A stretch of 35,496 nt of DNA, from assembly GCA_031285325.1 (NCBI GenBank), contig JAITWJ010000138.1, forward strand, positions 1-35,496, read 5' to 3'. This stretch comes from Bacteroidales bacterium. Its GTDB lineage: Bacteria > Bacteroidota > Bacteroidia > Bacteroidales > Prolixibacteraceae. Shown here in pieces: positions 1-8,802 of this stretch. The notes below the pieces were generated by a model that saw nothing but the letters and a program-made list of their open reading frames with translations, did no database searches and had not been told where the DNA came from. A program made the position numbers and the translations under genes. Within the stretch, counting starts at the first letter, position 1. Every line of letters begins with the position of its first letter.

Positions 1-2
1 TT

Positions 3-113
3 GAACTTAACGATGAAACTGTTAAAGAGATGATGAACGACAGTACAAAGTATTTTGAGCCTACTCCGGAATGGGACAACCCTGGACGGACATACGATAA
101 ACTGTGGATTTGA
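3..113 (+). CDS. C-terminal fragment of an unidentified protein (truncated by window start)
   Basis: Open frame from base 3 (ELNDETVKEMMNDSTKYFEPTPEWDNPGRTYDKLWI) ending TGA at 111-113, followed by a strong terminator hairpin. Confidence 0.6.
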   Translation, partial: ELNDETVKEMMNDSTKYFEPTPEWDNPGRTYDKLWI

Positions 114-140
114 TATAAACTAAACCGATGCTTATACAAG

Positions 141-173
141 AAGAGCGGGCACCGGCTGGTGTCCGCTCTTTTA
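141..173. terminator. Rho-independent, probably bidirectional terminator
   Basis: AAGAGCGGGCACC-GGCT-GGTGTCCGCTCTT stem-loop followed by T's, between convergent genes. Confidence 0.8.
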
Positions 174-192
174 GCAAGTTAAATAAGAATTG

Positions 193-468
193 TTATTTTA
201 CCTTCTCAAAAGTATAGAGGTAGCTGTATGTTCCGCTTAAACTCCAATTCTCTGTTGGCGACATGTAAATTCGGCACGTAACCTCGTTCTCGGATGTGAA
301 TGTCAATTCATATTTGTGCCCCTCTTCTATCGGCTCTATTTGCCCCGAAAAAAGTTCACCTTCAGCCACCCAGTATGTACCGGTAAGAGATTCAATAGGC
401 TCATCTTTACACGAGTATAACAGGGAAAGGCAAACTGCCATAACTAACAGAAATAATGTAATTTTCAT
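193..468 (-). CDS. Small lipoprotein, possibly C-terminally truncated paralogue of the next gene
   Basis: SPII signal MKITLFLLVMAVCLSLLYSC; shares (D)E-IESLTGT-W with the 476-868 product. Confidence 0.65.
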   Translation of the reverse strand: MKITLFLLVMAVCLSLLYSCKDEPIESLTGTYWVAEGELFSGQIEPIEEGHKYELTFTSENEVTCRIYMSPTENWSLSGTYSYLYTFEKVK

Positions 469-475
469 GGCTATA

Positions 476-868
476 TTATTGTTTTTTTAGTTCCAAAGTC
501 CACAATATGTCGCCTGTCAACACTTCGACCGTTATACTATGCCCTTTCACGGTTCCGTAGGTTGACTGCACATAAGTTTCTCCGAACTCCTCGATCGGCT
601 CCACATGGAGAGTAACTGTCGGATAGTCGAATGTGTAAGTTCCTGTATTTGGCCCGCCAGTATTACCGTACCAAGTTCTACGTATGTATGAGTACTCCGT
701 GTCGGTGAATGTCAATTCATCTTGATACCATTGGTTTTCTGTTCCAATGCGCTCCGATTTCCATACCGTACCTGTAAGAGACTCTATAAGCTCATCCTTA
801 GCGTCATCTTTGCACGAAATTAAAAATATAACTCCTGTAATAACGATTAAAAACAATATATTTTTCAC
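476..868 (-). CDS. Small lipoprotein with lipocalin-like TGTW...TGTY pattern
   Basis: GTG start at 868 gives VKNILFLIVITGVIFLISCKDD (SPII signal). The ORF-track ATG at 922 would overlap the upstream CDS and bury the signal peptide. Confidence 0.65.
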   Translation of the reverse strand: MKNILFLIVITGVIFLISCKDDAKDELIESLTGTVWKSERIGTENQWYQDELTFTDTEYSYIRRTWYGNTGGPNTGTYTFDYPTVTLHVEPIEEFGETYVQSTYGTVKGHSITVEVLTGDILWTLELKKQ

Positions 869-879
869 GGCGATAAATT

Positions 880-2670
880 TTAATAGTAAAGGTTTACCCA
901 ATTGTCGAAAGCCGCTATCCATTCGTTAAATTGAGCGGTTGTGTAATATTTCCCTGTTCCTGTTCCGGCATAACTCAGGAGTTTCGCTCTACACTGCGTC
1001 CAAGTATAGCTGGTAGAAGCAATACTCCACACAACGGAAGGCAGCACCCCTTGAATGTTGTCGTTCGGACGATAAGTGTTGTTCGTACCTTGATTGTAAT
1101 TGTCAGTCAGATCGACAAACAGAGGCGAGTATTCACCCTGTCCTGTATTTCCCATTGCATCAATTTTTTCCCATGCCTGCCGCGCATTTCTAGTTGTAAT
1201 ATCATAACTGGGGTAAGGAGATACCCATCCGAGTGATTTGTAGTACTCATGTCCCAAATACCAACTGGCATAACACGCAAAAGATTCATACAGAAAAGTG
1301 TGGGTATAATATAAAGGATATTGATCATTTAAATCATGGACAAGATGGCCGAGTTCGTGTAGTGCAGAACCTACAACGTCTCCGCTTGTTCGGCCATAGC
1401 CATAAATATTTATATAATGATTACTTGACGAATAGTTACTCCTTCCGGACACATCGTGTGCGATTATTCGGGTTCCACCTGAGGGATAATATTTCGGGAA
1501 TACCGTTTGGTTACGATAGAAATAATTAACAGCCCTGTGTATTTCATTAACATTATATGAATTGGCAGGCAGAACATATTCATTGTCGTACGAGCCGGCA
1601 GGTACGCCGGGTAGAGCAAGCATAATATCTGTAGTAAAAGTATATGGATTCGTACTATTTGGGGTTGTAATTTTCCATTTTCCTGCCGGGTCTTGAAATA
1701 TAATATTAAACGCAGAGTGGCCTATTGCTATTAGGCTTGGTGATGGCGGCGAACTTTCAGATATTGTATAAGAATAACCGCCATTTGAGTCTGTTTGGAA
1801 GTTCACTATATTAGACCCTCTTTGATATTGAAGTTTAAGATTGGGCATAGGAACAATCTGCCCTAAAACATTATCATAGCAATTCATGGTTCCATAGGCG
1901 GTAACATAATAAGGTGCCCGTGTAGCCGTTGCTGGTACCAGTATAGGAACGGCGTACCCCAGCGCTACCGTAACCGCTTCATTTTCGAGTACCCTCAACG
2001 CATCGAGACTCAGGTATTCTGCAGATTCCTGCTGAAAAGACGGCAGGAATACCTCATAGTCTATAACATATTCCAATTCGTCGGGGAGTGGTTTATCAAC
2101 AGGCCAAACCGTATATAAAATCGGAAGTTGATATGTAACCGGCCCGGTAGGGCCGCCGTCAGTAACATCTGTATAATTATGGGTAACGGTGTAAGGGCTT
2201 TTCTCTGTGAAAGTGTTGGCGGCTGGTTTTGTCTTAGTTACCTTTTCAACTTCTTCATGCGTTAGTTGTGCATAATTGAACGGAATATAAGCCACGTTAA
2301 CATCCTCCATTGTTTCAACCTTCCATTGCTCATCTTCACTTTTCGGATAAATCCTCAAGGCGTAGTGGGTGGGTTTTAGTTTCTTTTCGGCAACAAATTC
2401 AGCGGCCAATGCCTCTGTGAAGGTTTCGGATGACTTATTGGCAACAATATTGTCGTAAGTCTTTTGGAAATTATCCAAAGTGTAGGGGTCTGGTTGCGGA
2501 ATCATCCATACATCGGTAACCGCATTATAAACAACACCATCCAAAGATCGCGTATGAATTTCAGACGCTCCAAAACTACCCGTTTCGTTTGATGGTTCAA
2601 TTAGCTCGGTGTCTTGAATACATCCTGCTAATAGCAACATAACAGATAAACAAATAAATTTAGTCTTCAT
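880..2670 (-). CDS. Putative zinc metalloprotease lipoprotein
   Basis: SPII signal MKTKFICLSVMLLLAGC; SALHELGHLVHDLN (HExxH) with downstream Glu in LYESFACYASW, gluzincin-like spacing; carboxypeptidase-regulatory-like segment N-terminal to it. Confidence 0.75.
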   Translation of the reverse strand: MKTKFICLSVMLLLAGCIQDTELIEPSNETGSFGASEIHTRSLDGVVYNAVTDVWMIPQPDPYTLDNFQKTYDNIVANKSSETFTEALAAEFVAEKKLKPTHYALRIYPKSEDEQWKVETMEDVNVAYIPFNYAQLTHEEVEKVTKTKPAANTFTEKSPYTVTHNYTDVTDGGPTGPVTYQLPILYTVWPVDKPLPDELEYVIDYEVFLPSFQQESAEYLSLDALRVLENEAVTVALGYAVPILVPATATRAPYYVTAYGTMNCYDNVLGQIVPMPNLKLQYQRGSNIVNFQTDSNGGYSYTISESSPPSPSLIAIGHSAFNIIFQDPAGKWKITTPNSTNPYTFTTDIMLALPGVPAGSYDNEYVLPANSYNVNEIHRAVNYFYRNQTVFPKYYPSGGTRIIAHDVSGRSNYSSSNHYINIYGYGRTSGDVVGSALHELGHLVHDLNDQYPLYYTHTFLYESFACYASWYLGHEYYKSLGWVSPYPSYDITTRNARQAWEKIDAMGNTGQGEYSPLFVDLTDNYNQGTNNTYRPNDNIQGVLPSVVWSIASTSYTWTQCRAKLLSYAGTGTGKYYTTAQFNEWIAAFDNWVNLYY

Positions 2671-2714
2671 AATTATTTTATTTAAAATTATATTTTACAA
2701 AAATAAAACGTAAT

Positions 2715-2756
2715 TATTACAATTATGTTACAATCCTATTACAATTGTGTTACATT
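2715..2756. promoter_or_regulatory. Pair of 20-bp imperfect direct repeats, 22-bp period, upstream of the metalloprotease gene
   Basis: TATTACAATTATGTTACAAT (2715-2734) and TATTACAATTGTGTTACATT (2737-2756), 45-86 bp upstream of the start codon at 2670. Confidence 0.4.
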
Positions 2757-2905
2757 TTTTCAAGCATGATTTGGCGGCATATATGCAGAACCGGACAATT
2801 AATATTAAGGCCCCAGATAACCTCAAAAAAATATCATGATGTTTTTACGGGAAAGTAGAGGATGTATAAAAACAGTTTCTACAAAATGCATTGGAGATAA
2901 AAAAG

Positions 2906-2934
2906 AAAAAGGCGCCTTTGCAAGACACCTTTTT
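2906..2934 (-). terminator. Rho-independent terminator downstream of the RRM gene
   Basis: AAAAAGGCGCCTTTGCAAGACACCTTTTT imperfect hairpin with A/T tracts. Confidence 0.55.
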
Positions 2935-3029
2935 CTGAAAGTTAATCATTCTTTTTTATGACATGAAAAAATTCATTTCATGAGTTTTTTCAAATCTTAA
3001 CAAAGAACCGGAATTACACCAAACCGTTA

Positions 3030-3356
3030 TTAATAACGGTTACGCGAACGGTTAAAGCCACCGCCGCCACTACGGCGATCTCTACCATCTCTACCACCGC
3101 CGCCGCTACCGGCAGGACGAGGCTGCGATTCATTCACTTTAATGTTTCTACCACCTACTTCAGCATTGTTCAATTCCTCTATAGCCGTTTTTGCATCATC
3201 ATCACTTTTCATTTCAACAAATCCGAAACCTTTACCTTTTCCGGTAAATTTATCGATAACAATCTTTGTTGATACTACTTCACCATACTCTTCAAAAATT
3301 TTTTTTAAATCTTCTTCTTCAACATTGAACGGAAGATTTCCAACATAAATGTTCAT
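3030..3356 (-). CDS. RRM-domain RNA-binding protein with Gly/Arg-rich tail
   Basis: RNP2 IYVGNLPF and RNP1 KGFGFVEM; tail GGGGRDGRDRRSGGGGFNRSRNRY. Confidence 0.95.
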   Translation of the reverse strand: MNIYVGNLPFNVEEEDLKKIFEEYGEVVSTKIVIDKFTGKGKGFGFVEMKSDDDAKTAIEELNNAEVGGRNIKVNESQPRPAGSGGGGRDGRDRRSGGGGFNRSRNRY

Positions 3357-3682
3357 TGTTATTATTTATAAAAATTAATAAATCCTATTTTAACTTCTTT
3401 CACAGTACATAATTACCAACATTCGCTGCACGGTTTTTACATGAAAATAGAATTATCAAATTTTAATTTGCGAAGAAAAAACGCGAAGAAAGAACAAGGA
3501 AGAAATACTGTTCCGGATTACTTAAAACATCAATAAAAAAAGACCAAAGCACCAATTTTAAGACAATTCGAACAAGACAAGATTCAAAATCATCTTAAAA
3601 TTAGCGACACAAAGGTAAAATTAAAAAATAATAATCAAATAAAATGAGAATAATTTTTTGATTAAAATAAAATTGTTATTTG

Positions 3683-4396
3683 TTAAATATCAATTAAATC
3701 ACGCACAACAACACCGGCAATAAAACATCCAAAAACAGGCGGCATATATGAAACAGTACCAACTGTCGATTTTTTATTTTTTTCCTCTTCTATTCTTATT
3801 GATTCTTTAATTATTTCTTCAGGCGAAAAAACCACCTTAACCCCTGTAGTAATCCCAAACCGTGATAATCGTTTACGGAACATTCTTGCAAGTCGGCAGT
3901 TGTACGATTTGGAAATATCGGCAATCTGAATTTTACCAGGGTCCATTTTCCCTCCAGCCCCCATAGAACTCACTACTTTTAATCCAAGTTGAACTGCGTG
4001 ATAAACCAGAAAAACTTTAGGTGAAAGTGTATCAATTGCATCAATAACATAATCAAACGACTGGCTATTTAGCAAGTTAACAGTTTTTTCGTTGTGAATA
4101 AATTCGTTTACCGCAGTCAATTCAATTTCAGAGTTTATATCGCGAAATCTTTCAGCTAAAATTTCGGCTTTAAATTTTCCGGTTGTACTATTCAACGCCG
4201 GAAGCTGTCGGTTTATGTTTGTAATTTCAATAATATCGCCATCTACAATGGTCATTTTTCCAATTCCTGCCCTGCAAAGCTGTTCAGCTGCATAAGCGCC
4301 CACGCCTCCCAATCCAACTACCAAAACATTGGCGCTTTTCAATTTTTTTATTTTTTCTTTTCCCAAAAGAAGTTCTGTACGTTCAAGCCAACTCAT
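3683..4396 (-). CDS. tcdA: tRNA threonylcarbamoyladenosine dehydratase (ThiF/MoeB/HesA family)
   Basis: VLVVGLGGVGAYAAEQLCRAGIG, VDGDIIEITNINRQ, DAIDTLSPK, SSMGAGGKMDP. Confidence 0.88.
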   Translation of the reverse strand: MSWLERTELLLGKEKIKKLKSANVLVVGLGGVGAYAAEQLCRAGIGKMTIVDGDIIEITNINRQLPALNSTTGKFKAEILAERFRDINSEIELTAVNEFIHNEKTVNLLNSQSFDYVIDAIDTLSPKVFLVYHAVQLGLKVVSSMGAGGKMDPGKIQIADISKSYNCRLARMFRKRLSRFGITTGVKVVFSPEEIIKESIRIEEEKNKKSTVGTVSYMPPVFGCFIAGVVVRDLIDI

Positions 4397-4418
4397 AAAG
4401 AGATTAATTTACTTTGTA

Positions 4419-5102
4419 TTAAAAATCAGTTATAAATTTATTTACAATCTGGCTGAAATTATGCCAAACAGCTTTTTTAAATTCATTATTCGATATTTTT
4501 TTTAGCAACGCACCTTGTTTGTACATTTGCTTAACACTTTCGCGACTCTCATCGGTTTCAAAAAATATTTTGTTAAGTGGAAGGTATTTAAACGATTCTA
4601 TGGCTTTTATACCGGGAAGAAAAAGATATTCTCCAAATGAGAACATAAAATTTTCTGCTGCCAATTGCCGTGTCATTTCGATACTTCCATTATATGCATG
4701 AAAAATCCAAGTCATTTTTGGGTTCAATTTTTTATATATTGCAAGTACTTCGTTATATGCTCTTATACAGTGAATAATAATTGGCCTGTTATTTTTTTCG
4801 GCAATAATTGCCTGTGCCTCGAAAATCCTTTTTTGTTCCTCAAAATCAGTTGTGCAACGTTTATCGAGTCCTGTTTCTCCAACAAAAACGCGATCAATTT
4901 TTGTTTTTTCTCTTACCAAAGAAAGTAATACGTTGTTTTCTTCAGGTAATTTAAGATGCCATGGATGTAGTCCTGCTGAAAAAAAATTACTGCCCGATGA
5001 ATTTGTAAATTCTAACTCCTGACCAATATTACGAACAGCTATTACTTCTTCATCAATATTGCATGAATGGGTATGGATATCAACAAAATAAATATCATTC
5101 AT
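4419..5102 (-). CDS. TatD family hydrolase
   Basis: VDIHTHS, GETGLDKR, PIIIHCIRA, WIFHAYNGS, FETDES metal-site pattern. Confidence 0.85.
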   Translation of the reverse strand: MNDIYFVDIHTHSCNIDEEVIAVRNIGQELEFTNSSGSNFFSAGLHPWHLKLPEENNVLLSLVREKTKIDRVFVGETGLDKRCTTDFEEQKRIFEAQAIIAEKNNRPIIIHCIRAYNEVLAIYKKLNPKMTWIFHAYNGSIEMTRQLAAENFMFSFGEYLFLPGIKAIESFKYLPLNKIFFETDESRESVKQMYKQGALLKKISNNEFKKAVWHNFSQIVNKFITDF

Positions 5103-5291
5103 TGTTATATTCGATGTATTAAATGAATCTGTATTTCTAACATACTAATATCGTAAACAATAACAGGTTAAGTTAATATTCAACAAAAAAGGCAATAATG
5201 TTATTTAAATCACACAGAAAATATTCTTAAGAATTTTTTGTTACGGTTACTAAAAACTATTTTTACTATCAGAAACAAATGTATAAAAACT

Positions 5292-6455
5292 ATGCCAAGA
5301 ATTCTTGTAATTGATGATGAACGAAGTATCCGGAACACGCTGAAAGATATTTTAGAATATGAAAAATATGAAGTGGATTTGGCTGAAGACGGATTGAAAG
5401 GAATTGAAAAAGTAAAAAATGCAGAATATTCCATAGTCTTATGCGATATAAAAATGCCAAAGATGGATGGCATTGAAGTACTTGAGCAGTTTGCAGAATT
5501 GGCTCCCGATATGCCTGTAGTTATGATTTCGGGGCACGGAAACATTGATACAGCCGTAGAGTCAATAAAAAAAGGTGCTTTCGATTATATTGAAAAACCC
5601 ATTGATTTGAACCGGTTACTTATTACTATCAGCAATGCAATAGACAAATCAAACTTAGTTTCGGAAACAAAAATACTTAAAAAGAAAATCAATAAAAAAT
5701 TTGAAATTATTGGCGAGTCAGAAGTGATAAAAGCTGTTATTGACATGGCTGACCGCGTGGCGCCAACCGATACCCGCGTTTTGATAACCGGCGCAAACGG
5801 TACCGGAAAAGAATTGATTGCCCGTAGAATTCACGATATGAGTAACCGTGTATCAGAACCTTTCGTTGAAGTAAACTGTGCAGCAATTCCTTCCGAATTA
5901 ATTGAAAGCGAATTGTTCGGGCACGAAAAAGGCTCTTTTACATCTGCTATTAAACAACATAAGGGAAAATTTGAACAAGCCAATGGAGGTACGCTTTTTT
6001 TAGATGAAATTGGCGATATGAGCTTGTCGGCTCAGGCAAAAGTTTTGCGGGTTCTTCAAGAAAATGTGATTAGCCGTGTTGGTGGAAACGGGCAAATTAA
6101 AGTTGACGTTCGTATAATTGCAGCTACAAATAAAAATCTTGCCAACGAAATTGCCACTAACAGATTCCGCGAAGATTTATATCACAGGCTAAGTGTAATA
6201 TTAATCAGTGTACCATCTTTAAACCAAAGAGTTGAAGATATTCCACTGTTAACCAACTATTTTATCAGGCAAATTTGCGGCGAGTACGGAAAAACAGAAA
6301 TAAAAATAACCGATAGTGCAATTATCGAATTGCAAAAAATTACATGGACAGGAAATATACGCGAATTAAGAAACGTAATTGAAAGGCTCATTATTTTGTG
6401 CGATAAAACTATAACAAATGAGGATGTTTTGCGTTTTGCAGTACCGTTGAAGTAA
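5292..6455 (+). CDS. NtrC-like response regulator (REC + AAA+) without C-terminal HTH
   Basis: Start MPRILVIDDERS at 5292 preferred over 5238; receiver DIKMPKMDG; AAA+ GANGTGKE, ESELFGHEKGSFTSA, GGTLFLDEIGDM; protein ends just after GNIRELRNVIERL. Confidence 0.9.
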   Translation: MPRILVIDDERSIRNTLKDILEYEKYEVDLAEDGLKGIEKVKNAEYSIVLCDIKMPKMDGIEVLEQFAELAPDMPVVMISGHGNIDTAVESIKKGAFDYIEKPIDLNRLLITISNAIDKSNLVSETKILKKKINKKFEIIGESEVIKAVIDMADRVAPTDTRVLITGANGTGKELIARRIHDMSNRVSEPFVEVNCAAIPSELIESELFGHEKGSFTSAIKQHKGKFEQANGGTLFLDEIGDMSLSAQAKVLRVLQENVISRVGGNGQIKVDVRIIAATNKNLANEIATNRFREDLYHRLSVILISVPSLNQRVEDIPLLTNYFIRQICGEYGKTEIKITDSAIIELQKITWTGNIRELRNVIERLIILCDKTITNEDVLRFAVPLK

Positions 6456-6525
6456 ATTTATCAGAGTATCTTCCTGTACTAACCTGTTGTTGCAGTACGC
6501 CTGTTCTAAATTATACGATAATATT

Positions 6526-6570
6526 GACAATTGATATTAAGCATTAACAACTAAACAACTGTCAATTGTC
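6526..6570. repeat. Inverted repeat GACAATTGA / TCAATTGTC
   Basis: Perfect 9-bp arms at 6526-6534 and 6562-6570. Confidence 0.6.
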
Positions 6571-6715
6571 TGGCGCGGAGTTGGGCAAAAAAATTTAGCG
6601 CCAGCACCTGCAACTATGTACCGGATACTGACGCTAACGAATTATTAAAGGTTAAAGCCATGAAAAATAAACCTCTAAAACCACTGCAAAGATATGTAAT
6701 TAATTTATAATAAAC

Positions 6716-6861
6716 AATGGACAATTAATAATTAAGAATATTAAGAGAAAGGATACGCACCGTTACTGCGGGGCACGAAACAGTCCATAAAAACAGCAAC
6801 ACTCTATATTGTTTTCCGTTTCGCAGGCTCGCAGTGACGAATCACTATCTAATTGTCCATT
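6716..6861. repeat. MITE-like composite element: outer IR enclosing a GTTACTGCG...CGCAGTGAC palindrome
   Basis: Outer arms AATGGACAATTA (6716-6727) / TAATTGTCCATT (6850-6861); inner arms CGTTACTGCG (6761) / CGCAGTGACG (6839). Confidence 0.65.
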
Positions 6862-6932
6862 ATTAGGGGGCAAGGGAGGTAATTTCTTTCATATTAAGTT
6901 GATTTACATATTTATATTTAGTGATTTTGGCT

Positions 6933-7096
6933 GTTGCTAAGGTTTAGCAAGCAGTGAATCGTGTCATTTGGTCGTTGCTAAGACTTAGCAGGCAGTAAAT
7001 CGTGCGATTTGGTTATTGCTAAGACTTAGCAAGCTGTGAATCGTGTCATTTGCCTGTTGCTAAGGTTTAGCAAGCCGTGAATCGTGCGTTTGCCAT
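6933..7096. repeat. Four tandem 41-bp repeats, each with a short hairpin
   Basis: Units begin at 6933, 6974, 7015, 7056; each contains TTGCTAA-(GGT/GAC)-TTAGCA(A/G). Confidence 0.9.
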
Positions 7097-7100
7097 TGCC

Positions 7101-7237
7101 GTCATCTTTGCGAAACACGAAACGGGAAACAATCCACAGCAATTAAGAATTTACAACAATTAAGAGAGCTGTTAGCTACTATTCTTTTAATTTTAGATTG
7201 TTCTGTATTGTTTCGGCGTTGCCCTTACAATGGCGAC
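7101..7237. repeat. Probable diverged copy of the GTCACTGCG-type palindromic element
   Basis: GTCATCTTTGCGAAACACGAAACGGGAAACAATCC (7101-7135) roughly inverted relative to TTGTTTCGGCGTTGCCCTTACAATGGCGAC (7208-7237). Confidence 0.45.
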
Positions 7238-7327
7238 AGGCATACTCTCTCTTAATATTCAATGTCCATTGTCAATTATCAATTGTCCATTGTTTTTCTA
7301 TGTTTCCCCGAAATTCAAAACAGTTTC

Positions 7328-8074
7328 TTACAATTTTATTTTAAAAAAATAGAATAAGATATTCAGAAGAATATATGCGAAAACACAGAAAATAAGCCCG
7401 TAAAATTTCAGGGAAAGTATCAATCCCAAAGATAAAATGAGAAAAATACAGCGAAACCAATTGTCTTCGAATTTAATTGTTTTAAACTTAAGCGAAAACA
7501 TGTGCAAGTTACTTACCATCATAATGGAAGTAAATAAGCCAAGAAATAATATTGCTTGAGTAGAGAAAATTATTTCAAATAAAACGTTGTTACCCGAATC
7601 TTCAATTATTAGTCCAAGCGAAGCCCAAATCAATCCATTGGCAGGTATGGGTAATCCTCTGAAAAAGGCATTATTTTCAGTACTTACATTAAACCGTGCT
7701 AACCTGATAGCTCCAAAAACAGGGATTAAAAAAGCTGAAAAAAGCGCCAACCACTCATACCAATTAGCCGAAATTTCGTAAACAGGCCGGTTTATTCCAA
7801 ACATCGAAAATTCGAGCAAAGTAAAAAATATAGCGCCCGGCGCAACACCGAATGAAACTACATCGGCCAACGAATCTAATTGTTTTCCAATATCGGAATA
7901 TGCTTTTAATAAACGTGCCACAAACCCGTCCAAAAAATCAAAAACTGCTGCAAGACAAATAAAAAATCCAGCCCATGCAAGGTGTCCGTCTATGGCAAAA
8001 ACAACAGCCGAAAAGCCGGAAACCAGGTTCAGGGAAGTAATAAAATTAGGTATCTGACTGATAATTTTCTTCAT
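7328..8074 (-). CDS. pssA: CDP-diacylglycerol-serine O-phosphatidyltransferase
   Basis: CDP-alcohol phosphotransferase signature DGFVARLLKAYSDIGKQLDSLAD; multiple TM segments. Confidence 0.93.
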   Translation of the reverse strand: MKKIISQIPNFITSLNLVSGFSAVVFAIDGHLAWAGFFICLAAVFDFLDGFVARLLKAYSDIGKQLDSLADVVSFGVAPGAIFFTLLEFSMFGINRPVYEISANWYEWLALFSAFLIPVFGAIRLARFNVSTENNAFFRGLPIPANGLIWASLGLIIEDSGNNVLFEIIFSTQAILFLGLFTSIMMVSNLHMFSLKFKTIKFEDNWFRCIFLILSLGLILSLKFYGLIFCVFAYILLNILFYFFKIKL

Positions 8075-8145
8075 GCCTGTAAGGTTTCAATAATCTTTGC
8101 ATAACAACACGTGTCTAAAAACAAACCTGCTACTTTGTTCCTTAT

Positions 8146-8802
8146 CTAAGAAAATGAAGCAAGTATAGTTTTTCCGCCAATTGATTTCTGGTTTAATTTC
8201 AAATTAATTTTTACATTTTTTGGAACAAAAACATCAACACGGGAGCCAAAACGGATAAATCCGTATTCCTGGCCCTGTTCAATTATGTTTCCCTGTTTTT
8301 TATATGTTACAATCCGGCGGGCAACTGCACCTGCAATTTGCCGCGATAAAATTTCAGTATTGTTTTTCATCCTGAAAACCGTTGAACAACGTTCATTCTC
8401 TTCGGAAGACTTGGCAACAAACGCACAGTGAAAATGTCCGGGAATGTGGTTCACGTAAACAATCTCTCCACCAACAGGTGCCAGGTTTTGATGAACATTT
8501 AACGGCGACATGAAAATTGAAATTTGTATTCTTTCGTCTTTAAAATATTCTTTTTCAAATACGGGTTCAATTACAACAATTTTACCATCGGCCGGGGCAA
8601 GAATGTAGTTTTCGTTAACGTTTGCCTTCCTGTTTGGTACTCTGAAAAAATACACAACCAATAATGCCAGAACAAGCGATACTGCCATAAGAAAATAAAA
8701 AATCAGAAAATTTTTCAATAATAGATAAATAACAATATCTATAGCCGCCAAAACCAAAAAGGCCACAGGTATTATTTTAAATCCTTCTTTATGTAATTTC
8801 AT
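8146..8802 (-). CDS. psd: Phosphatidylserine decarboxylase proenzyme
   Basis: PADGKIV, SIFMSPLNVHQN, IPGHFHCAF, FIRFGSRVDVFVP (pyruvoyl Gly-Ser site); next to pssA. Confidence 0.93.
   Translation of the reverse strand: MKLHKEGFKIIPVAFLVLAAIDIVIYLLLKNFLIFYFLMAVSLVLALLVVYFFRVPNRKANVNENYILAPADGKIVVIEPVFEKEYFKDERIQISIFMSPLNVHQNLAPVGGEIVYVNHIPGHFHCAFVAKSSEENERCSTVFRMKNNTEILSRQIAGAVARRIVTYKKQGNIIEQGQEYGFIRFGSRVDVFVPKNVKINLKLNQKSIGGKTILASFS

Noticed and set aside
6660-6710. Small ORF MKNKPLKPLQRYVINL
   Set aside because: Only 16 codons in a repeat-rich intergenic region; no independent support.
6933-7096. CRISPR-like array
   Set aside because: The whole 41-bp unit is conserved, with no unique spacers alternating with repeats, only four units and no cas genes; it is a tandem repeat.
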